22,548 nt of DNA, taken from NCBI GenBank assembly GCA_030730545.1, contig JANQUX010000285.1, positions 3,297 to 25,844 of the forward strand. Reading direction: 5' to 3'. The notes beneath the pieces are model-generated. The model saw only the letters and a list, made by a program, of their open reading frames with translations. It was not told the DNA's origin and did not search any database. The position numbers and the translations under genes were made by a program. This document shows, in pieces, positions 1-8,482 of this stretch (the first letter of the stretch is position 1; every line of letters begins with the position of its first letter). The stretch is from Maribacter sp. (lineage in GTDB: Bacteria; Bacteroidota; Bacteroidia; Flavobacteriales; Flavobacteriaceae).

Positions 1-159
1 AAAAAAATCACTATTTATATGGTTTCGTCTTCATTAGATCCTGTTGATATAGAAAGAGCTAAGAAAATAAGTGCCATCTCAGATTATATTGTAAAACCAG
101 TTGGGTTAAACAGATTAAAGAATATTATTGAAGAATTATTGGAGGACCGTGAAAACTAA
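1..159 (+). CDS. Response regulator receiver domain, C-terminal fragment
   Basis: Open from the first base of the window and closed by TAA at 157-159, leaving 52 residues of a gene whose 5' part lies outside. The visible protein has the last strands and helix of a CheY-like receiver domain: a hydrophobic strand followed by Ser-Ser-Ser (the conserved Ser/Thr switch position) and then Asp-Tyr-Ile-Val-Lys-Pro, where the Lys before cis-Pro is the invariant phosphoacceptor-pocket lysine. The protein stops soon after the receiver fold, so no output domain follows. It is either a stand-alone CheY-like regulator or the C-terminal receiver of a larger hybrid protein. The phosphoacceptor Asp is not in the window, so the partner kinase cannot be judged. 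Confidence 0.85.
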   Translation, partial: KKITIYMVSSSLDPVDIERAKKISAISDYIVKPVGLNRLKNIIEELLEDREN

Positions 160-237
160 CTACCCATGAGATTGTTATAACTGCGTTTCAGGTTATCATT
201 CGAATGAATCGAGTTAAGCTTAAAAGCTTGAACTGGG

Positions 238-245
238 TATTTTTG
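238..245 (+). promoter_or_regulatory. Candidate Bacteroidota -7 promoter box
   Basis: TATTTTTG matches the TAnnTTTG consensus exactly. Transcription starting about 7 bases downstream would begin near 252 and leave a short leader before ATG 267. I see no convincing TTTG -33 box at the usual spacing, so support is partial. Confidence 0.3.
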
Positions 246-266
246 AACGAACCAAAAAATAATTCT

Positions 267-422
267 ATGTCGCTTTTAACAATAATTCTAAATATTTTAT
301 TACCACCATTAGCTGTTTTTCTAAAACATGGTATAGGTACAACATTGTTGGTCAGTATTTTATTGACTATGCTAGCTTGGTTGCCAGGTGTAATTCATGC
401 TTTTGTTGTCAATCAAGAATAA
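267..422 (+). CDS. Pmp3/YqaE-family small membrane protein
   Basis: A 51-residue protein consisting of two hydrophobic segments. It has the Pmp3/YqaE (UPF0057) signature: Leu-Pro-Pro-Leu-Ala-Val-Phe-Leu in the first segment, then a Gly-rich turn, then Leu-Leu-Thr-Met-Leu-Ala-Trp-Leu-Pro-Gly-Val-Ile-His-Ala in the second. Family members are 50-55 residues long and sit in the inner membrane; eukaryotic homologues affect membrane potential and salt tolerance, while the bacterial role is poorly defined. An upstream in-frame ATG at 204 would give 72 residues, but the extra 21 are polar and unlike the family. A perfect -7 box lies between the two ATGs, so I prefer 267. It stands alone, followed by a terminator. 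Confidence 0.8.
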   Translation: MSLLTIILNILLPPLAVFLKHGIGTTLLVSILLTMLAWLPGVIHAFVVNQE

Positions 423-466
423 TTTACATTCTTTATAGTCTTGCCTGTTTATATACTGGTAAAGAC

Positions 467-519
467 AAACCGTACTAATCTTCAATATAAATTGTTGGTT
501 AGTGCGGTTTCTTTTTTTA
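467..519 (+). terminator. Intrinsic terminator after the Pmp3-like gene
   Basis: Stem of about 14 bp between 467-480 and 497-510 (AAACCG...ACTAA against TTAGTGCGGTTT, with wobble pairs), a loop of about 16 bases, then a run of T at 512-518. Confidence 0.8.
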
Positions 520-605
520 GCTTATCCTTTTTTCTGTATTTGAGAATCAGTTTTCTATTAACATTAATTATGATAATCAATCTATTAAACCGTTCTTTTA
601 TATAA

Positions 606-613
606 TAACTTTG
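606..613 (+). promoter_or_regulatory. Candidate -7 promoter box for the 696 lipoprotein gene
   Basis: TAACTTTG is an exact TAnnTTTG match. It would give a leader of about 75 bases before ATG 696. No clear TTTG -33 box is visible, so this remains a candidate. The rest of 520-695 is AT-rich, with only a weak 6-bp inverted repeat (TAGGTG 620-625, CACCTA 667-672). Confidence 0.4.
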
Positions 614-695
614 ACTCGTTAGGTGTAAATAGCTCCTTCGACTATTATTTTTTTAGCGATAGAATTCACCTACCGTTCCATTTAATTTTAAAGAC

Positions 696-1505
696 ATGAA
701 TAAATTTTTAAGAATAGTTTTTGGTTTTATATTTTTATCAATTGTTAGTTGTAAAGATGTTGATAAGCGCACTACTGGCGAAGGACAAAGTGAAAAATCT
801 ACTCAAGAATTGAAGGAAGAGACTACATTGGCTATTGTGCAAAATGCTATAAAAGCACATGGCGGTAGCTTCTATGATACCGCTAATTACGAGTTCGTAT
901 TTAGAAATAAAATGTACACTTTTAATAATAACGATGGATACCTATACCGCGTTAATTTCAAGGATAGTGTGCAAAATAAAATCGAAGATGTATTACAAAA
1001 TGGTTCTTTTTCTAGAAAGATTAATGATGAGGTGATCGATTTGTCTGAGAAAGACATAGCAAAATATAGTAATGCCTTAAATTCAGTTATTTATTTTGCC
1101 ACGTTGCCACATAAACTAAATGATAAAGCGGTACACAAAGAAGATGTTGGTGAAACCGTTATCAAAGGTGAAGATTACGATGTTATTAGAGTAACATTTG
1201 GTAAAGAAGGTGGTGGTACTGATCACGATGATGTTTTTATGTATTGGATAAATAAAAAATCGCACTACATAAATTATTTGGCATACAGCTACAGTACCAA
1301 TGATGGCGGTGTACGTTTTAGAAGTGCATATAACCCAAGAACTATAGACGGCATCCGTTTTCAAGATTATATTAATTGGGAAGCTCCTGTTGGTACTCCG
1401 CTAAAAGAGCTTCCGGCCCTTTTTGAGAAACAAGCGCTGAAAGAGTTGTCACGAATTGAAACAGAACAAATTCGTAATCTTAATGCAGCTGAAGTAATAG
1501 AATAG
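696..1505 (+). CDS. Exported lipoprotein, DUF6503-like
   Basis: A 269-residue protein beginning with a lipoprotein signal: Lys/Arg n-region, hydrophobic stretch, and lipobox Ser-Ile-Val-Ser-Cys with Cys19 as the lipidated residue. The mature start is charged and probably a flexible linker. From about residue 47 there is Ala-Ile-Lys-Ala-His-Gly-Gly followed by alternating beta-strand-like segments rich in Tyr and Phe. This recalls the DUF6503 family of Bacteroidota outer lipoproteins, some of which carry misleading aldolase names in databases. No catalytic motif is recognisable. The beta-rich body suggests a lipid- or ligand-binding fold in the cell envelope. The gene stands alone, 109 bases before mutA. 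Confidence 0.75.
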   Translation: MNKFLRIVFGFIFLSIVSCKDVDKRTTGEGQSEKSTQELKEETTLAIVQNAIKAHGGSFYDTANYEFVFRNKMYTFNNNDGYLYRVNFKDSVQNKIEDVLQNGSFSRKINDEVIDLSEKDIAKYSNALNSVIYFATLPHKLNDKAVHKEDVGETVIKGEDYDVIRVTFGKEGGGTDHDDVFMYWINKKSHYINYLAYSYSTNDGGVRFRSAYNPRTIDGIRFQDYINWEAPVGTPLKELPALFEKQALKELSRIETEQIRNLNAAEVIE

Positions 1506-1534
1506 GGTCGCTCTAGAACACAATTTACTTATCG

Positions 1535-1542
1535 TATCTTTG
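1535..1542 (+). promoter_or_regulatory. Candidate -7 promoter box for mutAB
   Basis: TATCTTTG matches TAnnTTTG exactly, 72 bases before ATG 1614. Transcription would start near 1549, at the left edge of the inverted repeat 1549-1573. The -33 box is weak. Confidence 0.45.
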
Positions 1543-1548
1543 ATAGAC

Positions 1549-1573
1549 TGTATTTGATACTTTTTCAAATACA
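1549..1573. promoter_or_regulatory. 9-bp inverted repeat in the mutAB leader
   Basis: Perfect arms TGTATTTGA (1549-1557) and TCAAATACA (1565-1573) around a 7-base spacer. It lies directly after the candidate -7 box and no T-run follows, so an operator for a dimeric regulator, or a leader hairpin, is more likely than a terminator. Its regulator is unknown. Confidence 0.4.
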
Positions 1574-1613
1574 CATTTAACGAACTTGTTTTTTAAATTA
1601 AAATCCGTCTTGT

Positions 1614-2987
1614 ATGAAGGGTAAGACCTTATTTGAAAATTTTAATCCCATTTCTGAAAAAGAATGGAAACAGAAAATTCAATACGATTTAAAGGGGAAA
1701 GATTATAATGAAGAAGTGGTATGGAATTCTCCAGAGGGTATTAAAGTAAAACCTTTCTACCATGCAGAAGATTTAGAACACATAACAGTTACTTCATCTC
1801 ATGTTACTTCTTGGAATATTGGTCAGGTTATCTACGCAGGTAACGCTATAATGGCTAATGAAAAAGCACTGAAATATATAGCAAAAGGAGCTGAAGCAAT
1901 CCGGTTCATTATCCCGGCAGAAACGGTAGATGCTGCGGTTATTTTGAACAATATTGATTTATCCAATATAAAAGTTTATTTAGACTTGCAATTTTTGTCT
2001 AAAGATTACATTACCCGAATTCTAGATAAGGTTACTGATTCTAATAAGATACATTTTCAAGTTGATCCTATCGGTCATTTGGCAAGATCTGGAAATTGGT
2101 ATGAATCTATGCCTTCAGATATTGATCTAGTTAATGATTTAGCAGCACTTAATATTGACAACTTATTGAGTGTAGATGTTTCTCTCTATCAAAATGCTGG
2201 TGCAGATATGGTGCAACAATTGGCAGATGCCTTATCTCATGCCAATGAATATTTAAATATTTTACAAGAGCGCGATAATCTCGCTAAACTTAAAAGTATA
2301 GATTTTAAGGTAGCTGTAGGTGGTAATTATTTCTTTGAAATTGCTAAGATAAAAGCGTTGCGTAATCTTTGGAGTGTTCTTGCCCAAGCATATGATATTG
2401 CTATTCCATGTCATATTACTACGAAACCTTCTAGACGAAATAAAACCATTTACGATTATAATGTAAACTTGCTTAGAACCACCACCGAATGCATGTCTGC
2501 GGTACTAGGTGGGTCTGATACTGTATTTAATTTAAATTATAATTCAGAATATAAAAAAGATAATGATTTTGCAGAACGTATAGCTTTTAATCAGCTTATT
2601 TTATTGAAAGAAGAAAGCTATTTTGATAAAGTGGAAAACCCAGCTGAAGGTAGTTACTATATTGAAACAATAAGTACGCAGTTAGCTGAGAAAGCGTTGA
2701 TTTTGTTTAAGGCAATTGAAAAGGATGGCGGATTTTTAAAGCAGCTAAAAAATCATACGATTCAGAATAGAATTTCTGATAGTGCTCAAAAGCAACAAGA
2801 GAAGTTCAATACGAAGAAATTAGTTTTGGTAGGTTCTAATGCCTACCAAAATGAGAATGATAAAATGGCACAAGAAATAGAACTGTATCCGTTTGTAAAA
2901 AAGAATCCTCGAAAAACATTGATTACTCCGATTATCGAAAAACGATTGGCAGAAGAACTAGAGCAAAACCGTTTGGCACATGAGTAG
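1614..2987 (+). CDS. mutA: Methylmalonyl-CoA mutase small subunit
   Basis: A 457-residue protein related to the substrate-binding barrel of methylmalonyl-CoA mutase. It forms the non-catalytic partner of the heterodimer with MutB. Recognisable parts are the N-terminal segment ending in [13 protein letters not shown] and the barrel C-terminus with [10 protein letters not shown], matching MutB's [10 protein letters not shown]. It lacks the cobalamin-binding histidine motif and stops before a flavodoxin-like C-terminal domain. Longer MutA proteins of about 620 residues keep a degenerate version of that domain. The gene overlaps mutB by 8 bases, indicating translational coupling in a two-gene operon. 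Confidence 0.93.
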   Translation: MKGKTLFENFNPISEKEWKQKIQYDLKGKDYNEEVVWNSPEGIKVKPFYHAEDLEHITVTSSHVTSWNIGQVIYAGNAIMANEKALKYIAKGAEAIRFIIPAETVDAAVILNNIDLSNIKVYLDLQFLSKDYITRILDKVTDSNKIHFQVDPIGHLARSGNWYESMPSDIDLVNDLAALNIDNLLSVDVSLYQNAGADMVQQLADALSHANEYLNILQERDNLAKLKSIDFKVAVGGNYFFEIAKIKALRNLWSVLAQAYDIAIPCHITTKPSRRNKTIYDYNVNLLRTTTECMSAVLGGSDTVFNLNYNSEYKKDNDFAERIAFNQLILLKEESYFDKVENPAEGSYYIETISTQLAEKALILFKAIEKDGGFLKQLKNHTIQNRISDSAQKQQEKFNTKKLVLVGSNAYQNENDKMAQEIELYPFVKKNPRKTLITPIIEKRLAEELEQNRLAHE

Positions 2988-5142
2988 AAAAGATTTGCAA
3001 CATATTCAATTGAATGATTCGGTATTACCTGATGATATTCAGAAGAATAATTTCTCAGAAACAGGAGAATCAACATTTACTACGGCAGAAACAATTTCAT
3101 TAAAAAGGAACTATGCTAAAGAAGATATAGCTGATATCGAGCATTTAAATTTTGCTGCAGGTATACCACCATTTTTACGTGGACCATATTCCACCATGTA
3201 TGTATTACGCCCATGGACGATAAGGCAATATGCTGGGTTTTCAACAGCTAAAGAAAGCAATGAGTTTTATAGAAAAAATTTAAAAGCAGGTCAGAAGGGA
3301 TTATCGGTCGCCTTTGATTTACCTACTCACAGAGGTTACGATAGTGATCACGAAAGAGTAGTGGGCGATGTTGGTAAAGCAGGAGTTGCTATAGATAGCG
3401 TTGAAGATATGAAAGTACTCTTCGATGGTATTCCCCTAAACGAGATGTCTGTTTCTATGACCATGAACGGTGCGGTATTGCCAATAATGGCATTTTATAT
3501 CGTAGCCGCTGAAGAACAAGGTGTTTCGTTAGATAAGCTAGCGGGTACTATTCAGAATGACATTCTTAAGGAATTTATGGTGCGTAACACCTATATCTAC
3601 CCGCCAAAACCGTCTATGCAATTGGTGGCAGATATCTTTGAGTACACTAGTAAGTACATGCCTAAGTTTAATAGTATTAGTATTTCTGGGTATCACATGC
3701 ACGAAGCTGGTGCTCCTGCTCATTTAGAGTTGGCATATACACTTTCTGACGGATTAGAATATATAAGAACAGGAATAAAAGCGGGATTACAGATTGATGA
3801 TTTTGCGCCAAGACTTTCCTTCTTCTGGGGAATAGGCATGAATCACTTTATGGAGATTGCAAAAATGCGGGCAGCAAGAATGCTTTGGGCAAAAGTGGTG
3901 AAAGAATTCAATCCGAAGAACGAAAAATCGTTGATGCTAAGAACGCATTGCCAAACTAGTGGTTGGAGCCTTACAGAGCAAGATCCATTTAACAATGTGG
4001 CAAGAACGACTATAGAAGCCTCTGCAGCCGTTTTTGGCGGTACGCAAAGCCTACATACAAATGCTTTAGATGAGGCAATAGCGTTGCCTACAGATTTCTC
4101 TGCGCGTATTGCTAGAGAAACTCAGATATATCTTCAACAAGAAACGAATATTACCAAGACCGTAGACCCATGGGCAGGTAGTTATTATGTAGAGAAACTT
4201 ACGGATGAGTTGGTGCATAAGGCTTGGGAATTAATGGAAGAGGTAGAAAATCTTGGTGGTATGACCAAGGCGATTGAAACCGGTATTCCTAAAACTAGAA
4301 TTGAAGAAGCTGCCGCTAGAAAACAGGCGCGTATAGATAGTCAGCAAGATGTAATTGTGGGCGTGAATAAATATCAATTGAGCGAAGAGGATGAACTTCA
4401 GATTTTAGAAGTTGATAATAAAGAGGTTCGTAGACAGCAATTACAGCGATTAGATGAAATAAAGGAAAGTAGAAATACAGCTGTAGTTCATGAAAAATTG
4501 AAAGCACTGACCATAGCGGCTAAAACTAAACTAGAAGATGGCGATTCGCAAGAAAATTTATTAGCTTTAGCAGTAGATGCCGCAAGAGAAAGAGCCACTT
4601 TAGGCGAAATAAGTAGTGCTCTTGAAGAAGCATTTGGTAGACATAAGGCAATTATAAATTCATTTACAGGCGTGTATTCAAGAGAAATAAAAGATGATTC
4701 AAGTTTTAAAAGAGCACAAGAGCTAGCTGATCAATTTGCAGAAAAAGATGGTCGTAGACCACGTATTATGGTTGCCAAAATGGGGCAAGATGGTCATGAT
4801 CGTGGAGCAAAAGTTGTGGCTACTGGGTATGCCGATCTAGGATTCGATGTAGATATAGGTCCGCTTTTTCAAACTCCGAAAGAAACCGCTAAGCAGGCGG
4901 TAGAAAATGATGTGCATATATTAGGGATATCATCGCTCGCTGGCGGACATAAAACTTTAGTGCCAGAGGTGGTAAAGGAGCTTAAAAGTTATGGTCGCGA
5001 AGATATTATGGTTATTGTTGGCGGAGTAATACCTAAACAAGATTATGATTTTCTAAAGGAAGCTGGTGCTACGGCAGTATTTGGCCCAGGCACTAAAATT
5101 AGTGATGCAGCTATACAATTGTTAGAACTGCTGTTGAAATAA
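2980..5142 (+). CDS. mutB: Methylmalonyl-CoA mutase large (catalytic) subunit
   Basis: A 720-residue adenosylcobalamin enzyme interconverting methylmalonyl-CoA and succinyl-CoA, linking propionate, odd-chain and branched-chain catabolism to the TCA cycle. Residues about 40-560 form the substrate barrel: [11 protein letters not shown] puts the substrate Tyr at 84, with Arg202 and His239 (Ser-Gly-Tyr-His-Met-His) as the other active-site residues. Tyr84 and Arg202 separate it from isobutyryl-CoA mutase, which has Phe and Gln there. Residues about 590-720 form the B12 domain, with Asp-Gly-His-Asp-Arg-Gly at 604-609 (His606 is the lower cobalt ligand), Ser-Ser-Leu and Gly-Gly. Length and motifs are complete. 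Confidence 0.97.
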   Translation: MSRKDLQHIQLNDSVLPDDIQKNNFSETGESTFTTAETISLKRNYAKEDIADIEHLNFAAGIPPFLRGPYSTMYVLRPWTIRQYAGFSTAKESNEFYRKNLKAGQKGLSVAFDLPTHRGYDSDHERVVGDVGKAGVAIDSVEDMKVLFDGIPLNEMSVSMTMNGAVLPIMAFYIVAAEEQGVSLDKLAGTIQNDILKEFMVRNTYIYPPKPSMQLVADIFEYTSKYMPKFNSISISGYHMHEAGAPAHLELAYTLSDGLEYIRTGIKAGLQIDDFAPRLSFFWGIGMNHFMEIAKMRAARMLWAKVVKEFNPKNEKSLMLRTHCQTSGWSLTEQDPFNNVARTTIEASAAVFGGTQSLHTNALDEAIALPTDFSARIARETQIYLQQETNITKTVDPWAGSYYVEKLTDELVHKAWELMEEVENLGGMTKAIETGIPKTRIEEAAARKQARIDSQQDVIVGVNKYQLSEEDELQILEVDNKEVRRQQLQRLDEIKESRNTAVVHEKLKALTIAAKTKLEDGDSQENLLALAVDAARERATLGEISSALEEAFGRHKAIINSFTGVYSREIKDDSSFKRAQELADQFAEKDGRRPRIMVAKMGQDGHDRGAKVVATGYADLGFDVDIGPLFQTPKETAKQAVENDVHILGISSLAGGHKTLVPEVVKELKSYGREDIMVIVGGVIPKQDYDFLKEAGATAVFGPGTKISDAAIQLLELLLK

Positions 5143-5162
5143 ACGTAGAAATTAATTCAAAT

Positions 5163-5199
5163 AAAAAATGCCGAGCAATTAATTGCTCGGCATTTTTTT
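5163..5199. terminator. Bidirectional terminator between mutB and the MFS gene
   Basis: Perfect 36-bp palindrome: arms 5163-5180 and 5181-5198, with GCCGAGCAATT at the core, A-run on the left and T-run on the right. It can terminate both the rightward mutAB transcript and the leftward transporter transcript. Confidence 0.95.
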
Positions 5200-5215
5200 A
5201 TGTTAATCGCAGTAG

Positions 5216-6460
5216 TTACGCGGCGGCAACTTCTACATTACTCTCTTTATTCTTTAACCAGAAGTATAGAATGGTAAATAGAACTATTAAGATAGCAGGA
5301 AACAATACCATAGTACCTAAGGTGTCTTGACCAGAAACTAATTCTAATTCATCACCTGTAAATCCTTGTGCTTCTGCAGTTGCTCTGTCAGCATCGATCC
5401 AACCACCAATAATCGGTTGAAAGATAGAAGATGAGAACATACCTATTGCGCCAATGATAGACATACCCAAGGCGCCTGTTTTTGGAGTTTTTGTTGCAGC
5501 TAAACCAATCATGTTAGGCCAGAAGTAAGCGACACCCAATGCAAATATTACAGCAGCAACATAAGCCATAGCTCCTGTTTGTGTGCTAAATAAATAGATA
5601 CCTAAAGTTGCTAAAACAGCAGAACCTAAAAGAACTCCGGTTTGGTTGAATTTTGCAACCATGCTTCCACCAAAATAACGTGCTACAGCCATTAATCCAG
5701 CAGTCAATGCTAAAATTAATGTTGGTTCAGCTCCACTTTTAGAAAGAATAAGACCTACCCATTGGTTTGGTCCGAATTCAGAAATTGCAGTAAGTGCCAT
5801 ACATATTCCTATAAATAAGAATAGGGGAGTGAACATACCTTTTAAGTTTCCGCTAATAGTAGCAGCTTCTTCGATTTTTGCTTTAGGCCAAGTTTGACCA
5901 TAAAATAAAAATGCATAAATAACAGCTGGTATTAATAACAACCATACTTGGCTTTGACCAATGATACCAAAATCTGTCATAAAACCAGATAGCAAGCTAC
6001 CTACAGCGATACCACCAGGAAACCACATATGAAACCTGTTTAGCATCGTACTCATTCTATTGCCTTTGTAAGCATCTGCAATCATTGGGTTACAAGCAGC
6101 TTCAGTACACCCGTTACCAAGACCTATTAATAAGTTAGCTACTAAAAGACCCATATAGCTTCCTGAAAAAATCAAGAGTAAAATACCAACAGCATGAGCG
6201 AAAAATGCAAATTGCATAATTACTTTTCCACCTACTTTATGATAAATTAAGCCACCGATGACCATAGCAATAGGGAAACCTAAAAACCACATAGAGGTTA
6301 TTAGTCCCGCTTGACTAGCGCTTAATTCTAATTCAGTTTTTAATTGGTCTAATATACCTGCCGCTATGGCAAAAGAGAATGCCGTGGTAATTAATGCGAA
6401 ACAGCTGGCATAAAAGAGCCTATTCGCATTTACTTTAGAAGTCGAGTTAGAACTGTCCAT
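5216..6460 (-). CDS. MFS transporter, sugar-permease-like
   Basis: A 414-residue integral membrane protein with about 12 hydrophobic segments, a polar N-terminus of about 14 residues and a central cytoplasmic loop near residues 185-205, as in the major facilitator superfamily. After segment 4 there is Gly-Leu-Gly-Asn-Gly-Cys-Thr-Glu-Ala-Ala-Cys-Asn-Pro, resembling the Gly-x-Gly...Asn-Pro element of fucose/glucose-galactose (FHS) permeases. The segment 2-3 loop, Gly-Gly-Leu-Ile-Tyr-His-Lys-Val-Gly-Gly-Lys, corresponds to the MFS A motif in modified form. The substrate cannot be read from sequence; an unrelated neighbourhood gives no help. It is a single-gene unit, convergent with mutAB. Confidence 0.85.
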   Translation of the reverse strand: MDSSNSTSKVNANRLFYASCFALITTAFSFAIAAGILDQLKTELELSASQAGLITSMWFLGFPIAMVIGGLIYHKVGGKVIMQFAFFAHAVGILLLIFSGSYMGLLVANLLIGLGNGCTEAACNPMIADAYKGNRMSTMLNRFHMWFPGGIAVGSLLSGFMTDFGIIGQSQVWLLLIPAVIYAFLFYGQTWPKAKIEEAATISGNLKGMFTPLFLFIGICMALTAISEFGPNQWVGLILSKSGAEPTLILALTAGLMAVARYFGGSMVAKFNQTGVLLGSAVLATLGIYLFSTQTGAMAYVAAVIFALGVAYFWPNMIGLAATKTPKTGALGMSIIGAIGMFSSSIFQPIIGGWIDADRATAEAQGFTGDELELVSGQDTLGTMVLFPAILIVLFTILYFWLKNKESNVEVAAA

Positions 6461-6699
6461 ATTTAAATTGATTTAGTTGTTGTTTTGGTTAATTTGCTAA
6501 ACTAATAAAAATGAAATAATATCAGTGCTTTTTTAGTAAAATGATACCTTAAGTACGACAGAAAGCACAAAAAATAGTATTTACACAATTTTTACTGTTT
6601 TTTATGCAATACATTCTATATTGAATCTAGGGGTATTGTGTTTATAATGAAGTATTAGGTAACTTGTAGTCTTAAATATCCACCTATAATTTAAAAACT

Positions 6700-7272
6700 A
6701 TGAAATATTGCGTTTTAATGCTTTTAGCCACTTTTGTACTGAGTTGTGGAGATATAGATAGGGCTGTGGGTGAAGAAAATGAAATCACGAGCACTAAAGC
6801 AGGCTCTAATTACAACCCAGAAGATTCTTTAGATAGTTTAGGGATTGTATTACGCGATCAAGGTACACCAGTTGCAAATTATGTGCATGCGGTAAGAACG
6901 GGTAATCTTGTATTTTTAGCTGGTAAGGGTCCAAAACAGGCTAATGGTGAAAATATAGTTGGTAAGTTGGGAGATAGTTTAACTATCGAACAAGGTTACC
7001 AAGCTGCACGAGAGGTAGGTATTAATCAATTATCGGTTTTGAAAGCTGAACTTGGCAATCTAAATAAAGTAAAAAGAATAGTCAGTGTACACGGTATGGT
7101 CAATGCCGCACCAGATTTTAAAGACCACTCAAAAGTCATTAATGGGTACTCAGATTTAATGGTAGCTGTTTTTGGAGAGAATGGAAAACATGCGCGAGCT
7201 GCTGTAGGTATGGGTTCTTTACCTGGTAATATGGCTGTTGAGGTTGAGATGGTTGTGGAAGTTTATGAGTAA
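6700..7272 (+). CDS. Exported RidA/YjgF-family lipoprotein
   Basis: A 190-residue protein with a lipoprotein signal (lipobox Val-Leu-Ser-Cys, Cys16) joined through a linker to a complete RidA/YjgF/UK114 domain at about 45-190. Within the domain are Leu-Val-Phe-Leu-Ala-Gly-Lys-Gly-Pro at 70-78 and Ala-Arg-Ala-Ala-Val-Gly-Met-Gly-Ser-Leu-Pro-Gly-Asn at 165-177. Arg166 aligns with the carboxylate-binding arginine of RidA imine deaminases (Arg105 in E. coli). The domain resembles the longer UK114-like_1 branch, whose function is not established, rather than classical RidA. Signal plus lipobox imply a periplasmic or surface location, whereas classical RidA is cytosolic. Upstream 6461-6699 holds no clear promoter box. 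Confidence 0.85.
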   Translation: MKYCVLMLLATFVLSCGDIDRAVGEENEITSTKAGSNYNPEDSLDSLGIVLRDQGTPVANYVHAVRTGNLVFLAGKGPKQANGENIVGKLGDSLTIEQGYQAAREVGINQLSVLKAELGNLNKVKRIVSVHGMVNAAPDFKDHSKVINGYSDLMVAVFGENGKHARAAVGMGSLPGNMAVEVEMVVEVYE

Positions 7273-7411
7273 ACTTAAAGTTATACATGGGTATAGGGTG
7301 TTAGTGCCTTTCAGAATTTATCTCATTTATTACCAAGAATATTCGATCACAAATGGAGCATCACAAAATAAATGTAAATCAAAGATTGATAATTTCCCAT
7401 GTTAGCAAAAT

Positions 7412-7440
7412 AAAAAAACCGATTTATTCAATCGGTTTTT
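7412..7440. terminator. Bidirectional terminator between the RidA lipoprotein and a small minus-strand ORF
   Basis: Perfect 10-bp stem AAAAACCGAT (7414-7423) / ATCGGTTTTT (7431-7440) with a 7-base loop. It has T5 on the plus strand and T7 on the minus strand, so it can close both convergent transcripts. Confidence 0.9.
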
Positions 7441-7493
7441 GTCTTGCCAAATAGTGATGACTAATGTCTTTACTTACAATTGACCTTTTCGAA

Positions 7494-7586
7494 CTAATTG
7501 TTGTTCTCGCTAAATAGGAATACCACTAAAAAGGCGATAATTAAACAAATGGCGAAAAATCCGAAAAGATTAATGTAGTTGGACAT
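7494..7586 (-). CDS. 30-residue single-pass membrane peptide
   Basis: ATG at 7586-7584 to TAG at 7496-7494 encodes 30 residues: a short polar N-terminus (Met-Ser-Asn-Tyr), about 21 hydrophobic residues rich in Phe, Leu and Ile, and a polar tail ending Ser-Glu-Asn-Asn-Asn. This is the make-up of a single-pass membrane microprotein. Three things support a real gene: a near-ideal Bacteroidota promoter 17 bases upstream (7603-7631), a strong terminator 54 bases downstream (7412-7440), and no overlapping gene. Such peptides often serve as small subunits of respiratory oxidases or transporters (CydX- or KdpF-like), but no partner gene is adjacent and I do not recognise the family. Confidence 0.6.
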   Translation of the reverse strand: MSNYINLFGFFAICLIIAFLVVFLFSENNN

Positions 7587-7602
7587 AAGTAGGAATTTTC
7601 AT

Positions 7603-7631
7603 CAAAAATATAAAAAGTACAGCAGGGCAAA
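7603..7631 (-). promoter_or_regulatory. Bacteroidota sigma-A type promoter for the 30-residue peptide
   Basis: Read on the minus strand: TTTG (7631-7628), 17-base spacer, TATTTTTG (7610-7603), an exact TTTG/TAnnTTTG pair. Transcription would start near 7597, about 10 bases before the ATG. It is the only promoter in the window where I see both boxes perfectly. Confidence 0.7.
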
Positions 7632-7732
7632 GCTCTTTAAACTATATTTTCGATGAGTGGTAGTTTATTCATAGCTTACCTAAATTCGCTATTTATGTAG
7701 GTATTGATTTTGTGAAAAGTATTCTCGGCGAT

Positions 7733-8482
7733 TTATAATCTTGATAATTCTCTTTTGCTCCAAATTTCATACATGGGTTCTCCTTTGCTATTTTTTCCTG
7801 TATGGTGCCAATCATCACCCTTGAGTTTATAATTGAATTCTAATTTTGCTCCTACTCTAGAGTTGTCCTTAGAAAAAAATTCTATATGCTCTTTGTAAAT
7901 ACCATTTTCTGCACTGTACGATCCTCCGCCTGTTCCTGAAAAACGAAAAGATTCTGTGTCATAAGCAATCCACTGAAAGGTATTGTCCATCAAAAGTTTT
8001 AAGGTTTTTCTAGTGTTTTCTTCCCCTCTTCTTTCTTGACCGGTATCTGGTCCTTTGGTTGCAAAAAGCCACCCGCCATCGAGGTCTTGTGTTGAATGAT
8101 TATTAGGTTTTAAGGTCAATTCTTGAAACCAATTCATTTTAAAATTTGCACCTTCCATACTAAAAGGAATAGAGAGTTGTCTAACGCTATCCTTTTCATA
8201 ATCAGAATTAAATTCTAAAAGAACCACTAAAAGACTATTCGATGCGGAGTTTTCAATCTGAAAAAATCCTCCTACAGTTTTTATAAAATTATTAGGGGCT
8301 ATTTCATACTCGTTATAGATAAAATAATCGTCATTTACTTTAACCTGATGTACACTTTTTTTACCATTGCTTTCAATGGTATCGGTGTAAATACCAGTGG
8401 GAATTTGACTATGACCCACCAAATTGCCAACAAAAATTAGAAAGTAGAATAGAAAAGATTCTTTTGTAGGTATATTTATCAT
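7733..8482 (-). CDS. Secreted protein of unknown function, lipocalin-like C-terminus
   Basis: A 249-residue protein starting with a hydrophobic signal sequence (residues about 9-25, probable cleavage after Gly-His-Ser-Gln). The mature part is almost entirely beta-strand-like. Notable segments are Gly-Gly-Trp-Leu-Phe-Ala-Thr-Lys-Gly-Pro-Asp, then Phe-Ser-Gly-Thr-Gly-Gly-Gly-Ser-Tyr, and a closing Tyr-Glu-Ile-Trp-Ser-Lys-Arg. The Gly-x-Trp start and Tyr-Glu-Ile-Trp-x-Lys end resemble lipocalin-like proteins found in Bacteroidota and often annotated only as membrane or secreted protein. No Cys lipobox, so it is probably soluble periplasmic or secreted. It stands alone; no terminator with a good T-run follows at 7587-7732. 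Confidence 0.7.
   Translation of the reverse strand: MINIPTKESFLFYFLIFVGNLVGHSQIPTGIYTDTIESNGKKSVHQVKVNDDYFIYNEYEIAPNNFIKTVGGFFQIENSASNSLLVVLLEFNSDYEKDSVRQLSIPFSMEGANFKMNWFQELTLKPNNHSTQDLDGGWLFATKGPDTGQERRGEENTRKTLKLLMDNTFQWIAYDTESFRFSGTGGGSYSAENGIYKEHIEFFSKDNSRVGAKLEFNYKLKGDDWHHTGKNSKGEPMYEIWSKRELSRL

Noticed and set aside
1506..1613. Possible B12 riboswitch before the B12-dependent mutAB genes
   Set aside because: Only 108 bases are available, with no conserved B12-box sequence or multi-stem architecture.
2980..5142. Isobutyryl-CoA or ethylmalonyl-CoA mutase instead of methylmalonyl-CoA mutase
   Set aside because: Tyr84 and Arg202 are those of methylmalonyl-CoA mutase, and a MutA partner gene is adjacent.
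6621..6648. TTGAAT-N16-TATAAT, resembling an E. coli sigma-70 promoter, before the RidA lipoprotein
   Set aside because: Bacteroidota primary sigma factors use TTTG/TAnnTTTG, and AT-rich DNA gives TATAAT often by chance.
7638..7703. Short inverted repeats TAAACTA/TAGTTTA and TACCTA/TAGGTA after the 249-residue secreted protein gene
   Set aside because: Arms of 6-7 AT-rich bases with long loops and no T-run are expected by chance in this sequence.
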